This document shows, in pieces, positions 1 through 6,636 of a stretch of 45,077 bases of DNA (the stretch's first letter is position 1; each line of letters opens with the position of its first letter). The notes below the pieces were generated by a model. It was not told the origin of the DNA. It made no database searches and saw nothing but the letters and a program-made list of their open reading frames with translations. This DNA is from Marinoscillum sp. (GTDB lineage: Bacteria; Bacteroidota; Bacteroidia; Cytophagales; Cyclobacteriaceae). Location of the stretch: contig JAMWZA010000030.1 of the NCBI GenBank assembly GCA_024305105.1, positions 1 to 45,077 of the forward strand. The letters run 5' to 3'. The translations under genes and the position numbers were made by a program.

Positions 1-119
1 GTCATTACAAAATTGTACTTTTTTAATAGACTACAATTATATGAGATTCACGGTCGAGTTGCACTGAAATCAGCCAGAATGCACTCAGACATATGCCCGA
101 TCAGCGTCTGTTAGGAGCC
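1..119 (-). other. Candidate attC-like recombination site, cut by window edge
   Basis: Read on the minus strand, this starts with the CTCCTAAC box that overlaps the stop codon of the 111-587 gene and continues as a hairpin-prone spacer (CAGACGC near 109-103 and a nearby ATGTCTG). The box is the exact complement of GTTAGGAGCC just upstream of the same gene. The distal half, which should end with another GTT box, lies outside or at the edge of the window, so the site cannot be checked fully. Confidence 0.4.
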
Positions 120-606
120 TGTTTCGAGCCCTTTTACTCCTTTGTTGTTCCCGTAATATTTGTAAATCCGTTCCAGTTCGGAAACTGTATTCTTGAGATA
201 GGTTTGGTCAGTTGACAAGTTGAAGGTTAACTCGTTTGGAGGTTCAAGACGTTCGATGAATTCACCAGAAATTTTAGCATGACCGAGATTGTCAAATTCA
301 ACAGCTAACCTTAAGTTCATCTCATAAGAATCCAATCTTGCTGTTCCGGTCAGATTCTCGTAGCAGTTCTTCAGTTGTTCAAAGAAGTTGTAGATGTCTC
401 CAGTTGACACGTAAAGATTGGTTCGAACAGAGAAGCCACCACTTTTGATTTCAAGAGTTGACTGGGTATCATACCCGCCAAATGCACAAGTTTGTTCAGG
501 ATATCCGAACACTTTTGTTAGTTCGATCCTAACAAATCCCTGCTTGGCATAAATCTGAAATTCTAAAGGTTTTGAAGTCTCCGTCATGTAGATTATGGCT
601 CCTAAC
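110..606 (-). mobile_element. Cassette-like unit 1 (WapI-like gene)
   Basis: The gene at 111-587 is enclosed by a perfect 10-bp inverted repeat, GTTAGGAGCC at 110-119 and GGCTCCTAAC at 597-606. On the coding strand the GTT box lies 9 bases before the ATG, and the AAC box contains the TAA stop codon. So the unit is essentially only the reading frame, as in an integron cassette where a TTRRRY start and a RYYYAAC box complement each other. That this is a mobile cassette is inference from the geometry. Confidence 0.5.
111..587 (-). CDS. WapI-family-like immunity protein, cytoplasmic
   Basis: This is a soluble protein of about 158 residues with no signal peptide or membrane segment. The layout (an N-terminal strand-rich part, a GGYD...STLEIKSGGFSV segment, an F..QL..CYENLTGTA helix, then a LRLAVEFDNLGHAKISGEF strand pair and a C-terminal helix with L..TVSELERIYKYYG) resembles the WapI-type immunity family. 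Known members protect against toxins delivered by contact. The assignment is from overall pattern and was not searched. The longer frame to 635 was not used because the ATG at 587 lies just after the conserved GTTAGGAGCC box and the extra residues are encoded by repeat-like spacer. No toxin gene is adjacent, so it would be an orphan immunity gene carried in the cassette-like array. Confidence 0.55.
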   Translation of the reverse strand: MTETSKPLEFQIYAKQGFVRIELTKVFGYPEQTCAFGGYDTQSTLEIKSGGFSVRTNLYVSTGDIYNFFEQLKNCYENLTGTARLDSYEMNLRLAVEFDNLGHAKISGEFIERLEPPNELTFNLSTDQTYLKNTVSELERIYKYYGNNKGVKGLETGS

Positions 607-832
607 GCCCGTGTATGGCGCTGTGTGCGTCCCACTGGCTCGTAGCAGCAAAATAGCTAAACAGCCGGTGCGATACAAATTGCAAGTTCGCAGTGAGGAC
701 AGAAAGAGAAAAAAGCCTGCACTATGCACCTGACAGATAACACATCATTTTCCCAGCGGCAGTTTAGTGGCCGAGTCGCACAAAAGCCGGCTAGAAGCAC
801 GTTCGCACATGCGTCCATACACATTGTTACAT
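600..832 (-). other. Candidate attC-like site / structured spacer between units 1 and 2
   Basis: The spacer has complementary ends. GTGTATGGCGCTGTGTGCG at 611-629 pairs with CGCACATGCGTCCATACAC at 804-822, with single unpaired bases like the extrahelical bases of attC hairpins. The outer boxes are AAC next to gene 1 and GTT next to gene 2. The interior is GC-richer than the neighbouring genes and has no credible reading frame. At about 230 bp it is longer than a typical attC. Function is inferred from structure only. Confidence 0.5.
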
Positions 833-1271
833 TGCGTTCTTATCCGTTTCTACTGTTTTCGTTCGTCCGTTTCTTTACGAAATTTCTGTCGATAAACAGA
901 CAATTTCATTTGTTCTGGGTCATAGTCTAAGAGCACCAGTTCCTGCTTGTTAAGAAGTTCAATGACGTAAATGCGGTTGCCAAGTTGAATCAATGAGTCT
1001 TGAACAGCAAATTGAAATTCTAATCCACCTTGCGATTCCGTTCCGATTCCATTATCTCTGAGTTCAAGAGTTAATCCATCGCAGGAGTACTCAAATTCTT
1101 GTCCCATAAAATCAGTTCCGGATGTTGTTCCATCCTCAAGTTCCTTATGGTAACAGTTCCAAGTGCCAGTTAGCAGTTCACCAGAGATCTGTGCGTTTAG
1201 TTGAAATGAGGCAAGGAAGATAAAAGTAGCTATTAAGAATTTCATCTGCGACTTGGGATATGCAATGTAAC
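826..1271 (-). mobile_element. Cassette-like unit 2 (small secreted protein)
   Basis: A perfect 10-bp inverted repeat, GTTACATTGC at 826-835 and GCAATGTAAC at 1262-1271, encloses the gene at 850-1245. On the coding strand the GTT box is 16 bases before the ATG and the AAC box is 14 bases after the stop. The arrangement matches units 1 and 3 with a different box sequence, which argues that each box belongs to its own unit rather than to one dispersed repeat family. Confidence 0.5.
850..1245 (-). CDS. Small secreted protein of unknown function
   Basis: This 131-residue protein starts with a clear signal peptide (MKFLIATFIFLASFQLNA, cleavage expected near residue 18-19), so it should reach the periplasm. 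The mature part has a GTWNCYHKEL opening, short beta strands and a LIQLGNRIYVIELLNKQELVLLDYD stretch. That layout is reminiscent of lipocalin-like or META-like small beta barrels common in Bacteroidota, where G-x-W near the start is followed by a C-terminal strand motif. Two cysteines (in WNCYH and YSCDG) could pair. No function can be assigned. It lies alone in unit 2 with no visible promoter of its own in the 16-base leader. Confidence 0.6.
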   Translation of the reverse strand: MKFLIATFIFLASFQLNAQISGELLTGTWNCYHKELEDGTTSGTDFMGQEFEYSCDGLTLELRDNGIGTESQGGLEFQFAVQDSLIQLGNRIYVIELLNKQELVLLDYDPEQMKLSVYRQKFRKETDERKQ

Positions 1272-1610
1272 GCCTGTATAAAACCCGTTTGCCTATACAA
1301 GCTATGAAAAGCTAAACTAAGCAATTTATGCGGTTTCCACCAAGGCAGGCTGTCAGATTAAAGTGATGTCCACATACAGTAGGTAACAACCAGACTCGTT
1401 AAACAAAAGCCTGCCTGCCGGCATAGGCAGGTCCGCCCGATGATAGCCAACACTTGCCTTGACTGAATAACCTTAAAAGTTAATTGAATGCTACAAAGGT
1501 CGGTCCGCCCGTTGATGCTGCTGCCACAAAGTGGAAGCATAAATTGCTGGCTACTTACTGTGGAGTCTGCTATGAAATGCGGAGCAAATGGGTTTTATAT
1601 GATGTTGTGA
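1265..1610 (-). other. Candidate attC-like site / long structured spacer between units 2 and 3
   Basis: The ends are inverted: TATAAAACCCGTTTGC at 1277-1292 pairs with GCAAATGGGTTTTATA at 1584-1599 (15 of 16). A second nested pair is GCAATTTATGC...TTCCAC at 1321-1339 with GTGGAAGCATAAATTGC at 1529-1545. The spacer is about 345 bp, probably lengthened by a GC-rich palindromic repeat in its middle (1410-1431). No coding sequence is supported here. Confidence 0.5.
1410..1431. repeat. GC-rich REP-like palindrome inside the spacer
   Basis: CCTGCCT and AGGCAGG form a 7-bp stem around a GCCGGC-containing loop. A related tract, GGTCCGCCCGATGA at 1430-1443, recurs as GGTCCGCCCGTTGA at about 1502-1515. 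The base composition differs sharply from the AT-rich surroundings, so this looks like a small dispersed repeat inserted into the spacer. Copies elsewhere in the genome cannot be seen from this window. Confidence 0.5.
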
Positions 1611-2162
1611 ACCGTATTATACATAGATGTTTGAAAATACTATGGTGAAAAAGAGTAGCATGCTAAATGCAACTTCTAACCATGTCATTTTACGATTTTC
1701 TTCTTCCTCCCACATGGTCATACGATAATACCGTATTGAAATTATCATTTCCATATTGTGCGTTCTTATAAAAATGATTCTTAGAATTTGAAATATTATA
1801 AGTGTAGGCAACAGAGAAATTAATGCTGAGAATGAGGAACCTCTATAAAATTGAAATTCGTTTAAATCATTAACTTCTGGATAAACGAGTATTTGTGCTA
1901 TACCTATTATTACCCAAATAATGTAAAAGTTAAAATTTCTTAGCTTTCTAAAAAATAGTCCAAGGATAATTAATGGTAGGAGTAAAAAGTATACATTAAT
2001 AAAATCCTTAAGATTTTCGATTGAAAACAAACTTTGTTGATAAGATAGCCAGATACCAAAGACAATAAAAAGATGCCCGACTATAATCAATATATCAGTT
2101 GATTTAAAAGGCTTTTTATTAATAATCTTGATATTTTCCATTTAGCGGCTATGGTTCACAAC
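1604..2162 (-). mobile_element. Cassette-like unit 3 (membrane protein)
   Basis: A perfect 10-bp inverted repeat, GTTGTGAACC at 1604-1613 and GGTTCACAAC at 2153-2162, encloses the gene at 1617-2141. On the coding strand the GTT box lies 11 bases before the ATG and the AAC box begins 3 bases after the stop. This is the tightest fit of the series and has no room for a promoter. Confidence 0.5.
1617..2141 (-). CDS. Small integral membrane protein of unknown function
   Basis: This 174-residue protein is very AT-rich in codon use. Hydrophobic stretches lie near residues 17-36 (ILIIVGHLFIVFGIWL), 47-64 (INVYFLLLPLIILGLFF), 70-87 (FNFYIIWVIIGIAQILVYP), 104-125 (SALISLLPTLIIFQILRIIFI) and 153-174 (TWLEVAFSMLLFFTIVFSNIYV), so about five membrane segments are likely. 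A charged loop with EEEENRK precedes the last segment. No enzyme motif is seen. It stands alone between spacers, and its composition matches the neighbouring restriction operon rather than the polysaccharide loci, suggesting foreign origin. Confidence 0.6.
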   Translation of the reverse strand: MENIKIINKKPFKSTDILIIVGHLFIVFGIWLSYQQSLFSIENLKDFINVYFLLLPLIILGLFFRKLRNFNFYIIWVIIGIAQILVYPEVNDLNEFQFYRGSSFSALISLLPTLIIFQILRIIFIRTHNMEMIISIRYYRMTMWEEEENRKMTWLEVAFSMLLFFTIVFSNIYV

Positions 2163-2272
2163 GACCAGCTAAAATCCGTAGGCTGGACATCTGTAAATAT
2201 CGGGAAAGTATCTTATCCCGCCAACCTTGGCAAGTACCTCAGTATGCCTATGGATTTTAGCATTTGTTAGGT
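2156..2272 (-). other. Candidate attC-like site of the restriction-modification unit
   Basis: This is the best-sized site of the series, about 117 bp. On the minus strand it begins ACCTAAC (fits RYYYAAC) and ends GTTGTGA. The inner arms GCTAAAATCCGTAGGC (2168-2183) and GCCTATGGATTTTAGC (2246-2261) pair at 15 of 16 positions. The ACCTAAC box is complementary to the GTTAGGT box upstream of the restriction operon at 6596-6602, as expected for a single large cassette. Recombination activity is inferred only. Confidence 0.5.
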
Positions 2273-2387
2273 TTTCGTGCATTTTTCTCCGTCCATTTTC
2301 TGCGTTTGTGTTAGTTCGTTCAGCAGTGCGGTAGGAGTAGCCATACTCTTTGGCAGGTTTTGGATGTGGATAGGTTTGAGCGACCTG

Positions 2388-2418
2388 ACAATGTGTATGG
2401 CTTCTAGCGTTGGATATT
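2388..2418 (-). repeat. Possible remnant of an older attC-like boundary
   Basis: ACAATGTGTATGG at 2388-2400 is identical to a 13-bp piece of the spacer between units 1 and 2 (minus strand, 815-827), and both are followed within a few bases by CTTCTAGC. Directly next to it, AATATCCAAC (minus strand) fits RYYYAAC and touches the stop codon of the nuclease gene. No partner GTTGGAT was found upstream of the operon, so this may be the decayed end of an earlier cassette. Confidence 0.35.
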
Positions 2419-3072
2419 CTCATGTAAATCAAACATTAGGTGATAAATTTTGAGTGGATTATCATCCGTATCTTTATGAATTGAGTGGTAATGGTCAGGA
2501 AAGTCAGCTATGAAGTTACCTTGAACCATAGTTGAGGAAGTATTAGCCCCCTTAAATTCATCAACTAAGAGTTTGTTGATATTTTGGATATTAGCTGATA
2601 TATCTAGTTTCTCGACAATGAAACCTAGCATGCCGTTTACTCTGTAATAGGATGAATAATATTTAGAAATGAATCGATAAATCCCATTTTCTATATACTT
2701 GGCATTTAGCCCTGAAGTACCAGTAACGTTTGTGTTATCCAATCGCTTACACTCAAGCACATAGTATGCTTCTTGCATAAGAAAAGTGTTTGCTGAAATC
2801 ACTTTAATATCTGTTCTTCCAATAGAGTGGTCTTCTTGAATTTCACGTTCAAAATGCCATGGGAGTAATCCAAGTTTCTTTCTGATTTGATTATTCTTTA
2901 AATAATTAAGAAGAAGGGCGTCTCTGATCTTATTCTCATCATTAGGAAGTTCCTGAATATCCTTCTTCATTAGTTTATAACAGTCTGTAATCTTGCCTAG
3001 GATTATTTCAAACTGTGTCTCATAAAACGGAACCGCACCAGTGAAATCTGCGGCATTTAAATCACTAAACAT
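2404..3072 (-). CDS. Putative PD-(D/E)XK restriction nuclease subunit
   Basis: This protein of about 222 residues is translationally coupled to the methyltransferase. Its ATG at 3072 overlaps the methyltransferase stop within an 8-base ATGTTTAG; a GTG at 3081 is an alternative start. A PD-(D/E)XK core is visible: GRTDIKVI (Asp about residue 91 of the longer frame), then about 18 residues later YYVLECKRL, with E110 and K112 as the ExK pair. Two helices with F and Y residues follow. It lacks the other motifs of large nucleases, so it probably forms a complex with the methyltransferase and supplies the cutting activity of a two-gene restriction system. This would make it the defence effector of the operon. 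Target site and cutting mode cannot be inferred. Confidence 0.7.
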   Translation of the reverse strand: MFSDLNAADFTGAVPFYETQFEIILGKITDCYKLMKKDIQELPNDENKIRDALLLNYLKNNQIRKKLGLLPWHFEREIQEDHSIGRTDIKVISANTFLMQEAYYVLECKRLDNTNVTGTSGLNAKYIENGIYRFISKYYSSYYRVNGMLGFIVEKLDISANIQNINKLLVDEFKGANTSSTMVQGNFIADFPDHYHSIHKDTDDNPLKIYHLMFDLHENIQR

Positions 3073-6000
3073 CCACAACACTTTTTTTGCCAGCGACTAA
3101 GACGGCATCCATAAATTCATTTATATCTAAATGGCCAATTGCTTTGTGCCACAACCTGTGTTCATTTGGTTTGATGATATAAAACCCATCTTTCTCAAAT
3201 CCTCGGATGTCCTTTTGGACAAATAATCTATCCGTAATTTTCTCGGTTCCTATTGACGATAAGAGTTGAATAATGTCATTGTTATTAGCTTGTTCCCAAG
3301 TAATTGACTCTGCACTATTTGAGGGCGACACTTTGAAGAATAACCCAATAATTTGATTCGTATGTCTGACGGTCACAGTTAGTTTTTTATCTATCCTATC
3401 ATAAACATCATTGAAGCTTTCTAAGAACAAATCAATGTAATCCAGAATAGATCGGCTCTGAAATTTTAATGGTTTGAAAATACGCTCATGACCCTTATGC
3501 TTCATAATCATAGGTATAATGATGTCGTTAGCATACTCCATTAAATGCATCTCTTGATCTGAGAAATCGAAAGATATGGCAATTGCTCTATCTAACTCCT
3601 TAAGCTTTTCACTGAAAAGATTCGCTGGAATTGATTCCATGAAGTTATTAGAGGAATGTTCCTTTTGTTTGAGCTTCATTAAATCAGAAACTATTTGACA
3701 AACCTTATTGTCATCTGTATATGGGACACTAAATTTCTCTTCATCATGAGATTCTTCCCTTTCAATTCCGGTAGAACTAAAAGTCTGTAAGCTGAAATAT
3801 GAAAAAAATGAGGAGTTAAGAATTCCAGAAATTGATTTTATTGTATTGATGTCATCAGATGCAATTCCTGTCAAAGAGCTTTTGAAAACATAGCCTGCAG
3901 TATGAACTGCTGATACTGATCTCAAAAACTTATTAAGGCCACCAGTTATCAACAGCACAGGCTTATTAAATATCTCACGAGTTTCTGGTCTTGATCTGTG
4001 AACTTTGGATTCAGTCCAAACACCCTTTGGGTTTTGATTTATCCAAAACTGTTCAATATCTGTCCTTGTATCGAGCATTGGTCTGCCTACAAGTTCAGTA
4101 ACATCATCATTCCTATCCTTTTGACCTATTATGATTCCCTGACCAATAACCGATTCATTAGTCGTGACTACCTTATTAATTTTTCGCCTTTCGTCTTTTA
4201 AGCGGTGAATCAAATTGAAGTCTAGGTAACTCCCATATACTAAAACCTTCCACAAGTAATCAAATTCCTTGAGTTGGCTCTGAATCACTTTTTTGTAATC
4301 ACCTCTTTGAATAGTGAAGACTTTGAAAAGAGAAAAGAATCGATTTGGTTTTAGAGTTAAGTGCTCAATAATGTTATTATCAGTATTCTTTTTATGTGAG
4401 TACTCGTAAAAAAGAACCACCGCTGGGCCAACAGCCTTATCATTTGATTTATCAAAAACTTCTTTCCTTACAGGGGCTAATTCTAATACCTTGTTTATCA
4501 AGAATCTATCTAGCAGATACTTCCTGAATCCCTTACCGTTTAGATTATAGAGTATTTTGCTAGTGGCTATTAGCCCAATCTTTGTATTTCGGGAGCAAAA
4601 ATCACTCACTCTCAAAACAAAGGCTTGAGCTATTTCACTGTTGCTTATTTTAATTGGGGTTCTACCTTCTGGTTTTTCCTTGATACTCCTGCCTTTGATA
4701 TATTTGACAAATAACGGATTATTTGTTTCGCCCTTTCCCCTTTTCCAAGGTGGATTTCCTAAAATAAAATCAAATTCTATATCCTTAAAAACCTGGTTGA
4801 ATTCAGCCTCTTCGTCAAAGAAATCATATGAAAAGAAATTATTGCCAAAAAGTAGCGGGAACTTAAATGTTTCGATATCAGATGGGCTCTGATAATCTAG
4901 AAGTGTCAGGTAAATGGAAAATATTGCAACGTCAACCGCACTTTTATCCTTGTCGACTCCAAAGAGGTTTTGAGTTGCTAATTTCTTTAAAGCGTTCTTA
5001 TATTCATTTGAATTAGAGTTTAGTTCAGGATTGTTGATACGATACTGATCAATTATTTTTCTCAATGTCTCAACCAAGAAAATCCCCGAACCACATGATG
5101 GATCCAATACCCTACATGAATAGTTACTTTTCTGTTCGTCAAATCTCTTCTGGACTGTTTGCGAAAGAATGTAGTCCACCAGAAAGAGAGGTGTGTAATA
5201 AGCCCCTTTACTTTCTTGCTGATCTTTCCCAATGAACAGTTCGTAAACATTACTTATAAACTCAACCGGAATTATCGAAAAATCATAGAGATTGAAAAGC
5301 GATATTTGACCGCTAGAAATTACATCCCCGGAAAGAAGGTTAACAACGGTCTGAAATGATTCCTGAGGAATAGACTCCAACTCTTCATCAGTTAATTGGA
5401 ATAGGTTCCCGTTGAATTTTTCTTTGAGGTAATTAAAGAAGCTATTGACCTTCCTTCGATCTAGTAGCAACGAACAGAATTCTTGGTTTGTCCAAATTCT
5501 TGAGCCACTTTGTTCAAAGTCAAGTTTTACTTTGCGGTCAATTAAGTAACGAACAAAAATGACTTTCCCTAATAGAGCATTAGCGAGATACCTTTCAACG
5601 TTGAAAGTTTGAATTTTCTTCTGAGCTGCTTCTATATTTTTAAGCAGTTTATAATCTACTCGTTTTTTGGTCTGAAAGTCGGGCTCATATTTTTCCCAAG
5701 TTTCTCCAGTTACAAGTTTAAAATATGTGAAGTCATTTAAAATTTCACCGTTACCAAATAGTCTTAGGGTTTCCTTGTCTTCTAAAAACTCAAATCCATT
5801 GTAAATTTCTAATGAATCTCCATTACTAATAAAGATTATTGGAGATTCATTGAAATTCCATATTTCCTTAAGCTTTTGATTTTTGTTTTCAGGATTTTCA
5901 AAAAATAAGATGAACGGTTTGTTATCTATGCAGAAAAAGGCATCTGGTTGAATAGTCTCTTCAATAAGCCTTTCTATGCGATTTGTAAAAAGCCCCTTCC

Positions 6001-6079
6001 ATAGGTTTTCTTCTAGGAAAAAAAGACCTTTTTCCTTCGTGAGATTAAGCTTCTCAAATATGTTTTGTAGATGTTTCAA
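3065..6079 (-). CDS. Type II-like adenine-N6 DNA methyltransferase (Eco57I-type), restriction-modification subunit
   Basis: A protein of 1004 residues with the signatures of N6-adenine methyltransferases fused to a specificity region. GAYYTP lies near residue 292, SAM-binding motif I DPSCGSGIFLVE near 326-337, and catalytic motif IV NPPW near 442. A long C-terminal half (about 560-1004) is the likely target-recognition and structural part. The N-terminal 120 residues resemble a nuclease-type fold (IQPDAFF...KPFILFFENP), but the expected ExK is replaced, so the usual IIG nuclease appears dead. The next gene probably restores cleavage. The start is TTG at 6079, 16 bases after the regulator stop and preceded by AAGAGAAAG; no ATG or other methionine occurs for hundreds of residues. 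Low-efficiency initiation may limit expression. AT-rich codon use suggests transfer. Confidence 0.85.
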   Translation of the reverse strand: MKHLQNIFEKLNLTKEKGLFFLEENLWKGLFTNRIERLIEETIQPDAFFCIDNKPFILFFENPENKNQKLKEIWNFNESPIIFISNGDSLEIYNGFEFLEDKETLRLFGNGEILNDFTYFKLVTGETWEKYEPDFQTKKRVDYKLLKNIEAAQKKIQTFNVERYLANALLGKVIFVRYLIDRKVKLDFEQSGSRIWTNQEFCSLLLDRRKVNSFFNYLKEKFNGNLFQLTDEELESIPQESFQTVVNLLSGDVISSGQISLFNLYDFSIIPVEFISNVYELFIGKDQQESKGAYYTPLFLVDYILSQTVQKRFDEQKSNYSCRVLDPSCGSGIFLVETLRKIIDQYRINNPELNSNSNEYKNALKKLATQNLFGVDKDKSAVDVAIFSIYLTLLDYQSPSDIETFKFPLLFGNNFFSYDFFDEEAEFNQVFKDIEFDFILGNPPWKRGKGETNNPLFVKYIKGRSIKEKPEGRTPIKISNSEIAQAFVLRVSDFCSRNTKIGLIATSKILYNLNGKGFRKYLLDRFLINKVLELAPVRKEVFDKSNDKAVGPAVVLFYEYSHKKNTDNNIIEHLTLKPNRFFSLFKVFTIQRGDYKKVIQSQLKEFDYLWKVLVYGSYLDFNLIHRLKDERRKINKVVTTNESVIGQGIIIGQKDRNDDVTELVGRPMLDTRTDIEQFWINQNPKGVWTESKVHRSRPETREIFNKPVLLITGGLNKFLRSVSAVHTAGYVFKSSLTGIASDDINTIKSISGILNSSFFSYFSLQTFSSTGIEREESHDEEKFSVPYTDDNKVCQIVSDLMKLKQKEHSSNNFMESIPANLFSEKLKELDRAIAISFDFSDQEMHLMEYANDIIIPMIMKHKGHERIFKPLKFQSRSILDYIDLFLESFNDVYDRIDKKLTVTVRHTNQIIGLFFKVSPSNSAESITWEQANNNDIIQLLSSIGTEKITDRLFVQKDIRGFEKDGFYIIKPNEHRLWHKAIGHLDINEFMDAVLVAGKKSVVDV

Positions 6080-6095
6080 GCTTTCTCTTAAGGTA

Positions 6096-6419
6096 TTAGA
6101 AACTCAAGTTTCCTTGCTTTGCATTTTTCTTTCTCAGATAATTCTCCTGTTTTTCAGCGACAGAGAATACTTTATCTGAGCACTCATATTTTTTCTTTTG
6201 TTCGATCATAATGTCTGCTCCGTATAAATCTTTTAACTCTTGCAAATCTGTCTTTAAGGTTTTTGCTAAGTCAGATAATTTGTCAAATTTGAATTTCTTC
6301 CTTCCATTCTCGATTTTACTAACATCAGTATATGGGATGTCCAAGAGCTTCGAAAGCTTATCCTGAGTCATTTCATTTATCTCTCTCTGTTTTCTGATAA
6401 ACTCTCCAAAAGTTGACAT
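6096..6419 (-). CDS. XRE-family helix-turn-helix regulator (controller-like protein)
   Basis: A 107-residue protein with an N-terminal HTH of the XRE/lambda-repressor type at about residues 7-62: IRKQREINEMTQDKLSKLLDIPYTDVSKIENGRKKFKFDKLSDLAKTL, with the usual SKIENG recognition-helix end. A lysine-rich C-terminal extension (residues 75-107) follows. It is the first gene of the restriction operon, as expected for a controller that delays nuclease expression when the system enters a new host. The leader upstream (6420-6602) is AT-rich and likely holds the operator, but no clear repeated operator was identified. The ATG at 6419 is the natural start. Confidence 0.8.
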   Translation of the reverse strand: MSTFGEFIRKQREINEMTQDKLSKLLDIPYTDVSKIENGRKKFKFDKLSDLAKTLKTDLQELKDLYGADIMIEQKKKYECSDKVFSVAEKQENYLRKKNAKQGNLSF

Positions 6420-6608
6420 AAATCGAACTTGCTTTTATTTACCTTGACCAAATAATGGCAATGTAAGGAAATGTTTTGCAAATTCATCACGGTTGGGAGG
6501 GGCAAATTTTAGCTCTTTTTGTTTTTTGGGTTGGAGTTGCGGTGGCAAAAACCAAATGTGCTAAAATGTGCGGTGGGTCTACGTCACGGCATGAAACCTA
6601 ACATCTTT

Positions 6609-6630
6609 ATAAGCGGAAACTTCCGCTTAT
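6609..6630. other. Perfect 22-bp palindrome between recombinase gene and first cassette box
   Basis: ATAAGCGGAA, a 2-base AC spacer and TTCCGCTTAT form a perfect 10-bp inverted repeat 6 bases after the recombinase stop codon. On the minus strand, 6 bases further on, the first GTTAGGT box begins. It could be part of an attI-like primary site, an intrinsic terminator without a clear U-tract, or an operator. Position favours a recombination role, but this is inference. Confidence 0.5.
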
Positions 6631-6636
6631 TTCCTA

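Larger units (their letters stand above)
2266..6602 (-). mobile_element. Cassette-like unit 4 carrying the restriction-modification operon
   Basis: GTTAGGTTTTCGTGC at 2266-2280 and the complement of GTTAGGTTTCATGCC at 6588-6602 share the first nine bases and more with one gap. They enclose the regulator, methyltransferase and nuclease genes. At 4.3 kb this would be a very large cassette, and the match is less perfect than for units 1-3, so confidence is lower. Unlike the small units it has a 170-base leader that could hold its own promoter. Confidence 0.4.

Noticed and set aside
724-930. Plus-strand frame of 68 codons across the unit 1-2 spacer
   Set aside because: It runs into the antisense of the 850-1245 gene and is a shadow of spacer structure.
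1358-1540. Open frame of 60 codons in the unit 2-3 spacer
   Set aside because: It is built largely from the GC-rich REP-like repeat and has no homology pattern or leader.
2169-2432. Open frame of 87 codons on the minus strand in the spacer after the restriction operon
   Set aside because: It lies across the candidate attC-like site and its inverted arms, has unusual His/Arg/Tyr-rich composition and overlaps the nuclease gene end. It looks like a structured spacer, not a protein.
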